From positions 248,001-312,000 of the forward strand of contig NZ_JABFTV010000007.1 in NCBI RefSeq assembly GCF_021404405.1: a DNA stretch of 64,000 bases, given 5' to 3'. Below the pieces are notes generated by a model. It was not told the origin of the DNA and made no database searches. It worked only from the letters and a program-made list of their open reading frames with translations. Below, in pieces: positions 50,134 through 60,531 of this stretch. Made by a program: the position numbers and the translations under genes. The stretch is from Billgrantia aerodenitrificans (GTDB taxonomy: Bacteria; Pseudomonadota; Gammaproteobacteria; Pseudomonadales; Halomonadaceae). The number at the start of each line of letters is the position of its first letter. Position 1 is the stretch's first letter.

Positions 50134-50159
50134 ACTTGTGAGACGTTAGTTTCACAAGT
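50134..50159 (+). promoter_or_regulatory. Inverted repeat upstream of allE
   Basis: ACTTGTGA (50134-50141) and TCACAAGT (50152-50159) form a perfect 8-bp inverted repeat with a 10-bp spacer, 59 bp before allE. It may be the operator for the adjacent RpiR regulator. Confidence 0.5.
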
Positions 50160-50218
50160 CATGAAAGGACGTTTTTTTGGCCTATGCCTAGGCCGATTTC
50201 GCCTATGAGGAGCCGCTC

Positions 50219-51052
50219 ATGACCAACCGCACCTATTACGCCCCCCACGGCGGGCATCCGCCCCAGACCCAGTTGCTCTCCGACCGGGCGGTGTTCACCG
50301 AGGCCTACGCCTTCATTCCCAAGGGCGTGATGGGCGACATCGTGACCAGCAACCTGCCGTTCTGGGAGCAGACCCGGCTGTGGGTGCTGGCGCGTCCGCT
50401 CTCTGGCTTCGCCGAGACCTTCTCCCAGTACATCATGGAAGTGGGGTCGGGTGGTGGCAGCGAGAAGCCCGAGCTCGACCCCGCCGCCGAGGGTGTGCTG
50501 TTCGTGGTAGAAGGAGAGATGACTCTGACCATCGCCGGCGAGCGCCACCAGTTGGTGCCGGGCGGCTACGCCTTCCTGCCGCCGGGCTGCCACTGGCAGC
50601 TGCGCAACGAATCGGATGCGCCGGTGCGCTTCCACTGGGTGCGCAAGGCCTACGAATTCGTCGAGGGCATCGACGTACCGCAGGCCTTCGTGGTCAACGA
50701 GAACGACCTCGAACCCAACCCCATGCCGGGCACCGAGGGGCGCTGGGCCACCACCCGCTTCGTCGATCCCAACGACGTACGCCACGACATGCACGTCAAC
50801 ATCGTCACCTTCCAGCCCGGGGCGGTGATCCCCTTCGACGAGACCCATGTCATGGAGCACGGCCTCTACGTGCTCGAGGGCAAGGCGGTCTACCATCTCA
50901 ACCAGGACTGGGTCGAGGTTGAGGCGGGCGATTTCATGTGGCTGCGCGCCTTCTGCCCGCAGGCATGCTACGCCGGGGGGCCGGGGCCGTTCCGCTATTT
51001 GCTCTATAAGGACGTGAACCGTCACGCGGCGCTGCGGCTGGGTACTCGCTAA
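50219..51052 (+). CDS. allE: (S)-ureidoglycine aminohydrolase
   Basis: Bicupin that removes ammonia from (S)-ureidoglycine to give (S)-ureidoglycolate, 277 residues, Mn-dependent. TRLWVLARPLSGFAETFSQYIMEVGSGGGSEKPELDPAAEGVLFVVEG is the first cupin. The second cupin has PFDETHVMEHGLYVLEGKAVYHLNQDWVEVEAGDFMWLRAFCPQACYAGG, with the Glu-x-His...His metal ligands in ETHVMEH. First of a plus-strand series, followed by the ureidoglycolate lyase. The allantoate amidohydrolase that would make ureidoglycine is not in the window. Confidence 0.92.
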   Translation: MTNRTYYAPHGGHPPQTQLLSDRAVFTEAYAFIPKGVMGDIVTSNLPFWEQTRLWVLARPLSGFAETFSQYIMEVGSGGGSEKPELDPAAEGVLFVVEGEMTLTIAGERHQLVPGGYAFLPPGCHWQLRNESDAPVRFHWVRKAYEFVEGIDVPQAFVVNENDLEPNPMPGTEGRWATTRFVDPNDVRHDMHVNIVTFQPGAVIPFDETHVMEHGLYVLEGKAVYHLNQDWVEVEAGDFMWLRAFCPQACYAGGPGPFRYLLYKDVNRHAALRLGTR

Positions 51053-51082
51053 GACACAGGGGGCTTGCAGTAACGTTGCCGC

Positions 51083-51196
51083 TCGAGGCTGATCCGGCGA
51101 CAGGGTTTCGAGGGGGCGCTGTGAACCCATCCCTGGGCGCTACCGATGCCATCCATGGCATCGGACCCCCTCTCCACCCTGTCCCCGGCGCCTCTC
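51083..51196 (-). repeat. Structured intergenic repeat, copy C (reverse orientation)
   Basis: About 114 nt, same element as at 53754 and 54709 but inverted. On its own strand it has GAGGC/GCCTC, ACAGGGT/ACCCTGT, GAGGGGG/CCCCCTC and the hairpin CCGATGCC-ATGGAT-GGCATCGG, then the conserved TAGCGCCCAGGGATGGGTTC. It lies between allE and allA. Confidence 0.8.
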
Positions 51197-51260
51197 GCTC
51201 GGATGGCTGCTTTGCTCCGCCATTCGAGGTTTTATCCAAGGCCTGGGAAATGGAGTCTAT

Positions 51261-51746
51261 ATGCTGGAACTCAAAGCCGAGCCGCTGACGCCTGAGGCCT
51301 TCGCGCCCTTCGGTGACGTCATCGACACCCGCACGGCGGACTACTTTCACATCAATGCCGGACGCACCCGGCGCTACCACGACCTGGCCAAGGTCGAGAC
51401 TCTGGGCGAGCAGGCGAGGGCGCTGATCAGCATCTTCGTCAGTCAGCCGGTGTCGATCCCGCTGGAACTCGACTTCCTCGAACGTCACCCCCAGGGCAGC
51501 CAGGCCTTCATGCCGCTGCACGAGGAGCGCTTCGTGATCGTGGTGGCGCCGCCGGGCGACAGCATCGACCCGGCCGAGGTGCGCGCTTTCGTCACCGACG
51601 GCCGCCAGGGCGTGAACTATCGCGCCGGCACCTGGCACGCGATCCAGTCGGTGCTGGAGCGCGAAGGGGAGTTCTTGGTGGTGGATCGCGGCGGTGAGGG
51701 CAACAACTGCGACGAGCATCCGCTGGCGCTGCGCATCACGCTCTGA
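51261..51746 (+). CDS. allA: Ureidoglycolate lyase
   Basis: Cleaves (S)-ureidoglycolate to glyoxylate and urea, 161 residues, cupin-like fold. LKAEPLTPEAFAPFGDVID is the family N terminus. SIFVSQPVSIPLELDFLERHPQGSQAFMPL and VNYRAGTWHAIQSVLEREGEFLVVDRGGEGNNCDE are conserved blocks. A strong terminator follows at 51764. It supplies glyoxylate for gcl. Confidence 0.93.
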   Translation: MLELKAEPLTPEAFAPFGDVIDTRTADYFHINAGRTRRYHDLAKVETLGEQARALISIFVSQPVSIPLELDFLERHPQGSQAFMPLHEERFVIVVAPPGDSIDPAEVRAFVTDGRQGVNYRAGTWHAIQSVLEREGEFLVVDRGGEGNNCDEHPLALRITL

Positions 51747-51763
51747 CCCGACGGGAAAGAATG

Positions 51764-51794
51764 ACCCAGGCTGCTGTTTTGGCCTGGGTTTTTT
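51764..51794 (+). terminator. Intrinsic terminator of allA
   Basis: ACCCAGGC (51764-51771), 10-nt loop, GCCTGGGT (51782-51789), then TTTTTT. Confidence 0.85.
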
Positions 51795-51812
51795 GTGCCT
51801 AAATGAATTTAT

Positions 51813-51882
51813 GAAAATATTTTCCAGTATGTGTTGACGAGGCGGGTTGCGGCTTCTAATCTCGATATATAGAAATATTTTC
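51813..51882 (+). promoter_or_regulatory. gcl promoter flanked by two AT palindromes
   Basis: TTGACG (51834-51839) and TCTAAT (51855-51860) are a plausible promoter (15-bp spacer). GAAAATATTTTC (51813-51824, perfect palindrome) lies just upstream and a near copy, AGAAATATTTTC (51871-51882), just downstream. This flanking arrangement suggests repression by looping or occupancy. Confidence 0.55.
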
Positions 51883-51930
51883 CAAAAACAACTCTCCACA
51901 AGAACAAGGCCACCCACGGGAGGAACCGTC

Positions 51931-53706
<1,776 letters not shown>

Positions 53707-53753
53707 TAAACGCTGCGAGAACTCATCGTTTCGATCGATTGGCAGGCCGCGCC

Positions 53754-53867
53754 GAGGGGCGCCGGGAACAGGACGTAGAGGAGGTTCTTCGCCATGGATG
53801 GCGAAGATAGCGCCCAGGGAAGGGTTCACAGCGCCTCCTCGCAGTTCTGTCGCCGGGTCAGCCCCGG
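53754..53867 (+). repeat. Structured intergenic repeat, copy A
   Basis: About 114 nt: GGGGC/GCCCC, ACAGGAC/GTTCTGT (one G-U), GAGGAGG/CCTCCTC, hairpin CTTCGCC-ATGGAT-GGCGAAG, and TAGCGCCCAGGGAAGGGTTC. Between gcl and hyi. Confidence 0.85.
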
Positions 53868-53907
53868 ACAGACACGCGAGTCCTGGCCACGAACCAAGGA
53901 GACAACC

Positions 53908-54687
53908 ATGCCCAAGTTTGCCGCCAACCTCAGCATGCTGTTCACCGAGGAGGATTTCCTCGACCGCTTCAAGGCCGCCGCCGAGGCCGGTTTCAAGGGC
54001 GTCGAGTACCTCTTTCCCTACGACTATTCCGCCGTCGAGCTCAAGGCGCGGCTCGACGAGCATGGCCTGACCCAGGTACTGCACAACCTGCCCGCTGGCG
54101 ACTGGGGCGCCGGTGAGCGTGGTATCGCCTGTCACCCGGATCGGATCGAGGAGTTTCGTGCCGGCGTGGAGAAGGCCATCGACTACGCCACGGTGCTTGG
54201 CTGCAAGCAGGTCAACTGCCTGGCCGGTATCCAGCCCCAGGGCGTGAGCCTGGAGCAGGCGCGGCGCACCCTGGTGGAGAACCTGCGCTACGCTGCGGAG
54301 AAGCTCGAAGCCGCCGGCATCCTGCTGCTGGCCGAACCGATCAACACTCGCGACATTCCGGGCTTCTTCCTCAACCGCACCGAGCAGGCCCTGGCGATCT
54401 TCGACGAGGTGGGCAGCAACAACCTCAAGCTTCAGTACGACATCTATCACATGCAGATCATGGAGGGCGATCTGGCGCCGACCATCGAGAAACACCTGGA
54501 TAGCATCGCTCACGTGCAGCTGGCCGATAACCCGGGTCGCCATGAGCCGGGCACCGGCGAGATCCACTACCCGTTCCTGTTCGCCCATCTCGACCGGCTG
54601 GGCTACGACGGCTGGATCGGCTGCGAGTACAAGCCCAAGACGACGACCCGTGAAGGTCTGGGCTGGCTGGATCAGGCCCGCGGCTGA
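53908..54687 (+). CDS. hyi: Hydroxypyruvate isomerase
   Basis: Interconverts hydroxypyruvate and tartronate semialdehyde, 259 residues, TIM-barrel xylose-isomerase-like fold. KFAANLSMLFTEEDFLDRFKAAAEAGFKGVEYLFPYDY is the diagnostic N terminus. LLLAEPINTRDIPGFFL has the catalytic/metal Glu, and GRHEPGTGEIHYPFLFAHLDRLGYDGWIGCEYKP the second Glu. Start with AAGGAG upstream. Second gene of the gcl operon, preceded by a structured repeat. Confidence 0.95.
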   Translation: MPKFAANLSMLFTEEDFLDRFKAAAEAGFKGVEYLFPYDYSAVELKARLDEHGLTQVLHNLPAGDWGAGERGIACHPDRIEEFRAGVEKAIDYATVLGCKQVNCLAGIQPQGVSLEQARRTLVENLRYAAEKLEAAGILLLAEPINTRDIPGFFLNRTEQALAIFDEVGSNNLKLQYDIYHMQIMEGDLAPTIEKHLDSIAHVQLADNPGRHEPGTGEIHYPFLFAHLDRLGYDGWIGCEYKPKTTTREGLGWLDQARG

Positions 54688-54708
54688 AAATTGCTGCAGC
54701 ACTTTTGA

Positions 54709-54823
54709 CGAGGGGCGCCGGGGACAGGCCGAAGAGGAGGTCTTTTGCCAGGGATGGCAAAAGTAGCGCCCAGGGATGGGTTCACAGCGCCTCCTCGCAG
54801 GCCTGTCGACGGATCAGCCCCGA
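54709..54823 (+). repeat. Structured intergenic repeat, copy B
   Basis: About 115 nt: GGGGC/GCCCC, ACAGGCC/GGCCTGT, GAGGAGG/CCTCCTC, hairpin CTTTTGCC-AGGGAT-GGCAAAAG, TAGCGCCCAGGGATGGGTTC. Between hyi and glxR. Confidence 0.85.
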
Positions 54824-54894
54824 GTGGCGACGTCATATGCGACAGCCGCCGGGCAAGGTTGCAACGACAAAGACAAGCTGAAAGGAGAATCATC

Positions 54895-55782
54895 ATGAGC
54901 AAGATCGGTTTCATTGGCCTCGGCATCATGGGCCGTCCCATGGCGGGACATCTGCTGGATGCCGGCCACGAGATCATCACCGTCGAGCACGGCAGCGCCA
55001 TTCCCCGCGAGCTGGCTGACAAGGGCGCTCGGGTGGCGGCCAACCCCAAGGCGGTGGCCGAGCAGGCCGAGGTCGTCATCACCATGGTGCCGGACACCCC
55101 CGACGTGGAACTGGTGCTGTTCGGTGAGAATGGCGTCGTCGAAGGGCTCAAGCCGGGCACCCTGGTGATCGACATGAGCTCCATCGCCCCCATCGCCACC
55201 CAGGGCTTCGCCAAGCGCATCCATGAAGCCGGCGGCGAGTACGTCGATGCGCCGGTCTCCGGCGGCGAGGGCGGTGCCATCAACGCCGCCCTGACCATCA
55301 TGGTCGGTGCCACTCAGGAAGGCTTCGAGCGTGCCCGTCCGATCCTCGAAGTGATGGGCAAGACCATTACCCACATCGGCGGCCACGGCGCCGGCCAGAC
55401 CTGCAAGGTGGCCAACCAGATCGTGGTGGCGCTCACCATCGAAGCGGTGGCCGAAGGCCTGCTGTTCGCCTCGAAGGCGGGTGCCGACGTGGCCAAGGTG
55501 CGCGAGTCGCTGCTCGGTGGCCTGGCCCAGTCGAAGATCCTCGACGTGCACGGCGAGCGCATGATCAAGCGCACCTTCGACCCGGGCTTCAAGATCAAGC
55601 TGCACCAGAAGGACCTCAACCTGGCCCTGGAAGGCGCGCGCAGCCTCAACCTGGCGCTGCCCGGCACCGCCAATGCCCAGCAGCTGTTCCAGGCCTGTGT
55701 TGCGCATGGCGGTGAAGACTGGGATCACGCCGGCATCCTGCGTGCCCTGGAGGCCCTGGCCGATCACGAGGTGGGCAGCTGA
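54895..55782 (+). CDS. glxR: Tartronate semialdehyde reductase
   Basis: Reduces tartronate semialdehyde to D-glycerate with NAD(P)H, 295 residues, beta-hydroxyacid dehydrogenase family. KIGFIGLGIMGRPMAGHLL is the Rossmann motif, DAPVSGGEGGAINAALTIMVG the substrate loop and GHGAGQTCKVANQIVV the catalytic lysine segment. The C-terminal all-helical domain has DPGFKIKLHQKDLNLAL. Start with AAGGAG upstream. Third gene of the gcl operon; a terminator follows at 55902. Confidence 0.95.
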   Translation: MSKIGFIGLGIMGRPMAGHLLDAGHEIITVEHGSAIPRELADKGARVAANPKAVAEQAEVVITMVPDTPDVELVLFGENGVVEGLKPGTLVIDMSSIAPIATQGFAKRIHEAGGEYVDAPVSGGEGGAINAALTIMVGATQEGFERARPILEVMGKTITHIGGHGAGQTCKVANQIVVALTIEAVAEGLLFASKAGADVAKVRESLLGGLAQSKILDVHGERMIKRTFDPGFKIKLHQKDLNLALEGARSLNLALPGTANAQQLFQACVAHGGEDWDHAGILRALEALADHEVGS

Positions 55783-55901
55783 TCCGTCCCACCTGAGGAG
55801 GCAGCACCCTGCCAGCCAGTCGCGCAGACGGAGAGCCGGTGTTCCCTCCTGGCAGGCGTCAGGCCGTCGCCTGCCAACCGGCCCCGCCAGCGGCCCTTGC
55901 A

Positions 55902-55950
55902 CCCGGCGGCGGGATCCCCAGTTGGAACCCGCCCGCCGCCGGGCTTTTTT
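55902..55950 (+). terminator. Intrinsic terminator after glxR
   Basis: CCCGGCGGCGGG (55902-55913), 18-nt loop, CCCGCCGCCGGG (55932-55943), C, then TTTTTT. Confidence 0.9.
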
Positions 55951-56002
55951 CCTGCCTACCCTGCTGTTACCGTCGTTGCTGTCATCCGTTCGAGGTGTGC
56001 CC

Positions 56003-57307
56003 ATGTCACAACAACTTCCTTCCCTGGACCACACGACAGACATGGCGACATGGCTGCGTCGGCTTGCCGACGTGGCCGTGACTGCCGTGCATCCGGATTC
56101 TCTGGTCGCCGATCTGCTGCCCGATCCACCCCCCGGGCGCACCGTTGTGGTCGGTGCCGGCAAGGCGGCGGCTTCCATGGCCGCGGCTCTGGAGCGCGCC
56201 TGGCAGGAGCGTTGCCCCGATGCGCCGCTCACCGGCCTGGTGGTCACTCGCTACGGTCATGCTGAGGAGTGTGAGGTGATCGAGGTGCTCGAAGCCTCCC
56301 ACCCGATGCCCGACGATCTGGGCGAGAAGGCGGCCCGGCGCATGCTCGAGGCGGTCGCGGAGCTGGGCAAGGACGACCGCGTGATCGCCTTGATCTCCGG
56401 CGGCGGCTCGGCGCTGATGACGCTGCCCGCCGAGGGCATATCGCTTGCCGACAAGCAGGCCATCAACCGCGAGCTGTTGCGCTGCGGCGCGCCGATCGGG
56501 CAGATGAACACCGTGCGCCGCCACCTTTCCGCGATCAAGGGTGGGCGCCTGGCGGCGGCGGCACACCCCGCCCAGGTGGTGACCTGGCTGATCTCCGACA
56601 TTCCCGGCGACGTGGCCACGCAGATCGCCTCAGGGCCGACTCTGCCGGATCGCTCGACCCCGGCCGATGCGTTGGCGGTGCTCGAGCGCTACGCCATCGA
56701 GATACCAGACCACGTGCGCCGCCATCTGGAGCAGGCCCAGGGAGCGCCTTCCCCCGACGACGCGGCCTTCGCGCGTGACGACAGCGTGACCCTGGCCCGC
56801 GCTCATGATGCTCTGGAAGCTGCTCGGGCCGCGGCGGAAGCGGCCGGTGTGACGGTGAAGGTGCTGGGCGACGACCTGGAAGGCGAGGCCCGCGAGCTGG
56901 GCCGTGCCCAGGCGCGCCTGGCGCTGGAGGCACGCGATGAGATCGAAGCGCCGTTGCTGATTCTCTCCGGCGGCGAGACCAGCGTCACCGTGCACGGCGA
57001 CGGGCGCGGTGGGCGCAACGTGGAGTACTTGCTGGGGCTGTTCGAGGCCCTGGCCGGCGCCGAGGGGATTCATGCCCTGGCCATCGACACCGACGGTATC
57101 GACGGCTCGGAGGACAACGCCGGTGCGCTGTTCTCGCCCGACGACTGGGCCCATGCCCGTGAGCAGGGGCTGCAGCCGGCCGATTACCTGTCACGCAACG
57201 ACGCGTATACTTTCTTCCAGGCATTGGATCGACTGATCGTCACCGGTCCGACCCGCACCAATGTCAACGACTTCCGTGCCATCCTGGTCTTGCCGAGGAC
57301 ACCATGA
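56003..57307 (+). CDS. Glycerate 2-kinase (MOFRL family, GckA/TtuD)
   Basis: Phosphorylates D-glycerate to 2-phosphoglycerate, 434 residues. [19 protein letters not shown] and [26 protein letters not shown] are N-terminal domain motifs, with [29 protein letters not shown] and [25 protein letters not shown] in the MOFRL C-terminal part. ATG 56003 with GAGGT upstream. The stop overlaps the pyruvate kinase start, so a phosphorylated C3 acid leads directly to PEP (via enolase) and pyruvate. Confidence 0.9.
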   Translation: MSQQLPSLDHTTDMATWLRRLADVAVTAVHPDSLVADLLPDPPPGRTVVVGAGKAAASMAAALERAWQERCPDAPLTGLVVTRYGHAEECEVIEVLEASHPMPDDLGEKAARRMLEAVAELGKDDRVIALISGGGSALMTLPAEGISLADKQAINRELLRCGAPIGQMNTVRRHLSAIKGGRLAAAAHPAQVVTWLISDIPGDVATQIASGPTLPDRSTPADALAVLERYAIEIPDHVRRHLEQAQGAPSPDDAAFARDDSVTLARAHDALEAARAAAEAAGVTVKVLGDDLEGEARELGRAQARLALEARDEIEAPLLILSGGETSVTVHGDGRGGRNVEYLLGLFEALAGAEGIHALAIDTDGIDGSEDNAGALFSPDDWAHAREQGLQPADYLSRNDAYTFFQALDRLIVTGPTRTNVNDFRAILVLPRTP

Positions 57308-58788
57308 CGCTTCCGCCACACGCTCCCATTCATGCCCCCATCCGCCGCACCAAGATCGTTGCCACCCTTGGCCCGGCCAGCGACCGCGAGGGTGTGCTGG
57401 AAGCCATGATCCGCACCGGCGTCGACGTGGTGCGCCTCAACTTCTCCCACGGCAGCGCCGCCGACCACCGCCGCCGGCTGATCGCCGTGCGTCAGATCGC
57501 CGATCGCCTGGGGCGCAGCGTGGCCGCCCTCGGCGACCTGCAGGGGCCCAAGATCCGCATCGCCCGCTTTCGTGACGGCGCCGTGACCCTCGAGGTGGGC
57601 CAGCCCTTCGTGCTCGACATGGCGCTGGACAGCGATGCCGGCGACGCCAGCCGCGTCGGCTGCGACTACAAGCAGCTGATCGACGACGTCGCCCCCGGCG
57701 ACCGCCTGCTGCTCGACGACGGCCGCCTGGTGCTCGACGTCGAGCGCATCGAGGGGCAGCAGGTCCATACCGTCGTGGTCACCGGCGGCAAGCTCTCCAA
57801 CAACAAGGGCATCAACAAGCAGGGCGGCGGGCTCTCGGCCCCGGCCCTCACTGACAAGGACAAGGCCGATCTCGAAACCGCCATCGAGATCGGCGTCGAC
57901 TATCTTGCCGTCTCCTTCCCGCGCCACGCCGAAGACATGCGCGAAGCCCGTCGCCTGCTCGGCGAAGCGGGCAAGGAGATCGGCCTGGTCGCCAAGCTCG
58001 AACGCGCCGAGGCGGTGGCCGACGACGAAACGCTCAACGGTATCATCGAGGCCAGCGAGGCGGTGATGGTGGCCCGCGGCGATCTCGGCGTGGAGATCGG
58101 CGACGAGAAGCTGATCGGCATGCAGAAGCGCATCATCAAGCGCGCCCGCACCCTCAACCGTGCGGTGATCACCGCCACCCAGATGATGGAGTCGATGATC
58201 ACCTCGCCGCTGCCCACCCGGGCCGAGGTGTTCGACGTCGCCAACGCCGTGCTCGACGGCACCGACGCGGTGATGCTCTCCGCCGAGACCGCCGCCGGCG
58301 ACTACCCCGTGGAGACCCTCGAAGCGATACGTCGGGTGTGCCTCGGTGCCGAGCGCGAGCGTGTGGCCCAGGAGTCGGGGCACCGCATTCACGAGGGCTT
58401 CTCGCGCATCGACGAGACCATCGCGCTCTCCGCGATGTACGCCGCCAACCACCTCACCGGGGTGGCCGCCATCGCCTGCATGACCTCCACCGGTTACACG
58501 CCGCTGATCGCCTCGCGCATCCGCTCGGGGCTACCCATCGTCGGGCTGGCCCACAGCCCCATCGCCCAGCGGCGCATGGCGCTCTACCGCGGGGTGGTCT
58601 CGCTGCCGTTCGACACCAGTGCGATGGCGGCCAGTGAGCTCAATGACCGGGCGCTGGCGCTGCTGGTGCAACAGGGGATTGCCGAACCGGGGGATCATGT
58701 CATCCTGACCCGGGGCGATCACATGAACGCCCACGGTGGAACCAATACCCTGAAGATTCTCGACGTTTCCGAGAAGCATCAGGCTTGA
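57304..58788 (+). CDS. pyk: Pyruvate kinase
   Basis: Converts PEP and ADP to pyruvate and ATP, 494 residues. [14 protein letters not shown] and [13 protein letters not shown] open the barrel. [29 protein letters not shown] and [21 protein letters not shown] are the catalytic and metal motifs, and [12 protein letters not shown] follows. A C-terminal allosteric domain ends the protein. Translationally coupled to glycerate kinase (ATGA), a glycerate-linked paralogue comparable to TtuE rather than the housekeeping enzyme. Confidence 0.94.
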   Translation: MTLPPHAPIHAPIRRTKIVATLGPASDREGVLEAMIRTGVDVVRLNFSHGSAADHRRRLIAVRQIADRLGRSVAALGDLQGPKIRIARFRDGAVTLEVGQPFVLDMALDSDAGDASRVGCDYKQLIDDVAPGDRLLLDDGRLVLDVERIEGQQVHTVVVTGGKLSNNKGINKQGGGLSAPALTDKDKADLETAIEIGVDYLAVSFPRHAEDMREARRLLGEAGKEIGLVAKLERAEAVADDETLNGIIEASEAVMVARGDLGVEIGDEKLIGMQKRIIKRARTLNRAVITATQMMESMITSPLPTRAEVFDVANAVLDGTDAVMLSAETAAGDYPVETLEAIRRVCLGAERERVAQESGHRIHEGFSRIDETIALSAMYAANHLTGVAAIACMTSTGYTPLIASRIRSGLPIVGLAHSPIAQRRMALYRGVVSLPFDTSAMAASELNDRALALLVQQGIAEPGDHVILTRGDHMNAHGGTNTLKILDVSEKHQA

Positions 58789-58805
58789 TTTTGTACGGCT
58801 TGGTT

Positions 58806-58815
58806 TTGTATACAG
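58806..58815 (+). promoter_or_regulatory. GntR-type box (family 2) upstream of third gntR
   Basis: TTGTATACAG, 75 bp before the GntR start; a partial TTGTAC copy lies at 58791-58796. Confidence 0.5.
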
Positions 58816-58889
58816 AAAACCTGCTTTCCTGTGGCCAGAATGGAGGAAACGTGCGAAGGTAAGCCCATGACAAGGCGAGAGGGCAAGCC

Positions 58890-59624
58890 ATGAGCACCAC
58901 CTGGCAGGACGAGGTTGCCGCCGAAACCCGGGCAGGCGGCAGGATCAGTGATCGTTTCATCGTCGACAAGGTGCGCGCGGCGGTGCTGACTCAGCGCCTG
59001 CCGCCGGGCACGCGTCTGCCCGAGGTGGCGCTGGGCGAGATCTTCGGCGTCAGCCGCTCGGTGGTACGCAAGGCGCTGACCCGGCTGGCTGCCGACCACG
59101 TCGTCAGCCAGCAGCCCAACCAGGTGGCCCGGGTGCGCGCACCGAGCATCGAGGAGACCCGCGAGACCTTCGCTGCACGGCGCCTGGTGGAGGGCGAGGT
59201 GGCGGCCCTGTTGGCGGGCCGGCTCGACGCCGAGTTGCTGAGGGAAGTTGCCACGCGTGTCGAGCGAGAGGCCGAGGCCCATGCCCGCGGCGACGAGGCG
59301 GCCCGCATCGAGCACTCCCTGGCGATCCACCACCTGCTTGCCGAGCATTCTCCCAACCGGGTGCTCGGCGTCATGCTCACCGACCTGATCCTGCGTACTT
59401 CCATCGTCATCGCCCTGTACAAGCGGGCCGGCCTGGCGAGCTGCTACCTGGCCGAGGATCATCCGGCGCTGCTCTCGCACCTGCGTGACGGCGACGGTGA
59501 GGCGGCACGGCGCTGCATCCACGAGCACCTTCAGGCGCTCGAAGGGCTGCTGGACCTCAGCACACGAGAGACTCGCATCGACCTGATGGCGATTCTCGGT
59601 CAGCGCGAGGGTGCGATGCCTTGA
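58890..59624 (+). CDS. GntR-family (FCD) regulator
   Basis: Transcriptional regulator, 244 residues. The winged HTH is in residues 18-85 (RFIVDKVRAAVLTQRLPPGTRLPEVALGEIFGVSRSVVRKALTRLAADHVVSQQPNQVARV). The FCD domain follows, with AIHHLLAEHS, RTSIVIALYKR, AEDHPALLSHLRDGDGEAARRCIHEHL giving the metal-ligand histidines. It lies between the pyruvate kinase gene and DUF192, with the third TRAP operon beyond. It may control the TRAP importer and/or the glycerate kinase genes. Stop overlaps the next start (TTGA). Confidence 0.87.
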   Translation: MSTTWQDEVAAETRAGGRISDRFIVDKVRAAVLTQRLPPGTRLPEVALGEIFGVSRSVVRKALTRLAADHVVSQQPNQVARVRAPSIEETRETFAARRLVEGEVAALLAGRLDAELLREVATRVEREAEAHARGDEAARIEHSLAIHHLLAEHSPNRVLGVMLTDLILRTSIVIALYKRAGLASCYLAEDHPALLSHLRDGDGEAARRCIHEHLQALEGLLDLSTRETRIDLMAILGQREGAMP

Positions 59625-60166
59625 AACGCCCGGCAGGCCTGACGCTCGGCACCCGCGGGACCCAGGCTGTCGTTCTGGCCCTGCTTGTCGGCTTGCTGCT
59701 CGTCTGGCAGTGGCCGGCCGGGGCCGGGGAGTCGTTCACGCTCGAACGTGCGCCGCTGGAGATCGTGACCGAGGGCGAGCGCCATCGGCTCGAGGTGGAG
59801 CTGGCCCGTAGCTCGGCCGAGCGCCAGAAGGGGCTGATGGATCGCGACCATCTCGCGGCGGACGCCGGCATGCTGTTTCTCTACACGGAGCCCCAGTCGC
59901 CCCAGGGCGGCTTCTGGATGTACCGCACCCGCATCCCGCTGGACATTGCCTTCCTCGACGCCGAAGGGCGTATCGCGGCCAAGGCCACCATGCAGCCTTG
60001 CCCCTCGCAGAATCCCTACGACTGCCCGGTCACCCTGGCGGGCGTGACCTATCATGCGGCGCTGGAGGTCAATGCCGGCTATTTCGAGGCACACGATATC
60101 GAAGTGGGCGACTGCGTGACCTGGTCAGGCAGCGCCTCGGAGTGCGCCCGGCCTCGCGACCCCTGA
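59621..60166 (+). CDS. DUF192-family exported protein
   Basis: Small protein of the COG1430/DUF192 family, 181 residues. An N-terminal hydrophobic segment (TQAVVLALLVGLLLVWQWPAGA, residues 14-35) is a signal peptide or anchor. The domain carries LEVELARSSAERQKGLMDRDHLAADAGMLFLY, GGFWMYRTRIPLDIAFLDAEGRI and CPVTLAGVTYHAALEVNAGYFEAHDIEVGD, the conserved block. Four cysteines in the second half may form disulfides. A TTG start overlapping the upstream stop (TTGA) is used because GAGGG lies 9 nt upstream. Function unknown. Confidence 0.82.
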   Translation: MKRPAGLTLGTRGTQAVVLALLVGLLLVWQWPAGAGESFTLERAPLEIVTEGERHRLEVELARSSAERQKGLMDRDHLAADAGMLFLYTEPQSPQGGFWMYRTRIPLDIAFLDAEGRIAAKATMQPCPSQNPYDCPVTLAGVTYHAALEVNAGYFEAHDIEVGDCVTWSGSASECARPRDP

Positions 60167-60215
60167 CATCGATCGCGCCCCCTGACATCGATCGCGCCCC
60201 CCTGACATCAATCGC
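60162..60215 (+). repeat. 19-20-bp tandem repeats at the end of the DUF192 gene
   Basis: CCTGACATCGATCGCGCCC (60162-60180), the same with an extra C (60181-60200) and a partial copy CCTGACATCAATCGC (60201-60215). The first unit contains the DUF192 stop codon. Confidence 0.8.
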
Positions 60216-60531
60216 TACGCCGTCGCTAACGTTGCAGCGCATCTGCATTGCAGTGCGTCGCTCGATGCGAGCCTGCGCTGCGCATGCGCGCATATTCGCG
60301 GCACGACGATGCCTGCAATTTTTGGCATACGTATTCTATACATAATACTAAAGTATATTTTCTTTTTGATCATAGGCTTGTGAATGAGTTTCGATGGATT
60401 TCTTCCAATTAATTTGCATACGTAGTCCATCTTGATCTAAACGTTACGCAGCTCGCTTTTGATAGCGGGAGCGAAAGGAGATGCATACGAATTCCTGGAA
60501 GACCACAACGACAACTCGAAAGGAGCGCAAC
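60167..60531. promoter_or_regulatory. Leader region of third TRAP operon
   Basis: 365 bases without a gene. It contains the tail of the tandem repeats (to 60215), an AT-rich promoter-like stretch (60310-60415) with the dyad ATACT-AA-AGTAT (60345-60356), and three GCATACG boxes (60325-60333, 60416-60424, 60483-60490). Confidence 0.55.
60325..60333 (+). promoter_or_regulatory. GCATACGTA box
   Basis: First of three GCATACG(T)A sites upstream of the third TRAP operon; GCATACGTA recurs at 60416-60424, and GCATACGA at 60483-60490. The core TACGTA is palindromic. Possible operators of the GntR regulator at 58890. Confidence 0.4.

Noticed and set aside
53794..53907. In-frame N-terminal extension of hyi across repeat copy A
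   Set aside because: The extension is the translated intergenic repeat; hydroxypyruvate isomerases begin MPKFAANLSMLF-like, and AAGGAG precedes that ATG.
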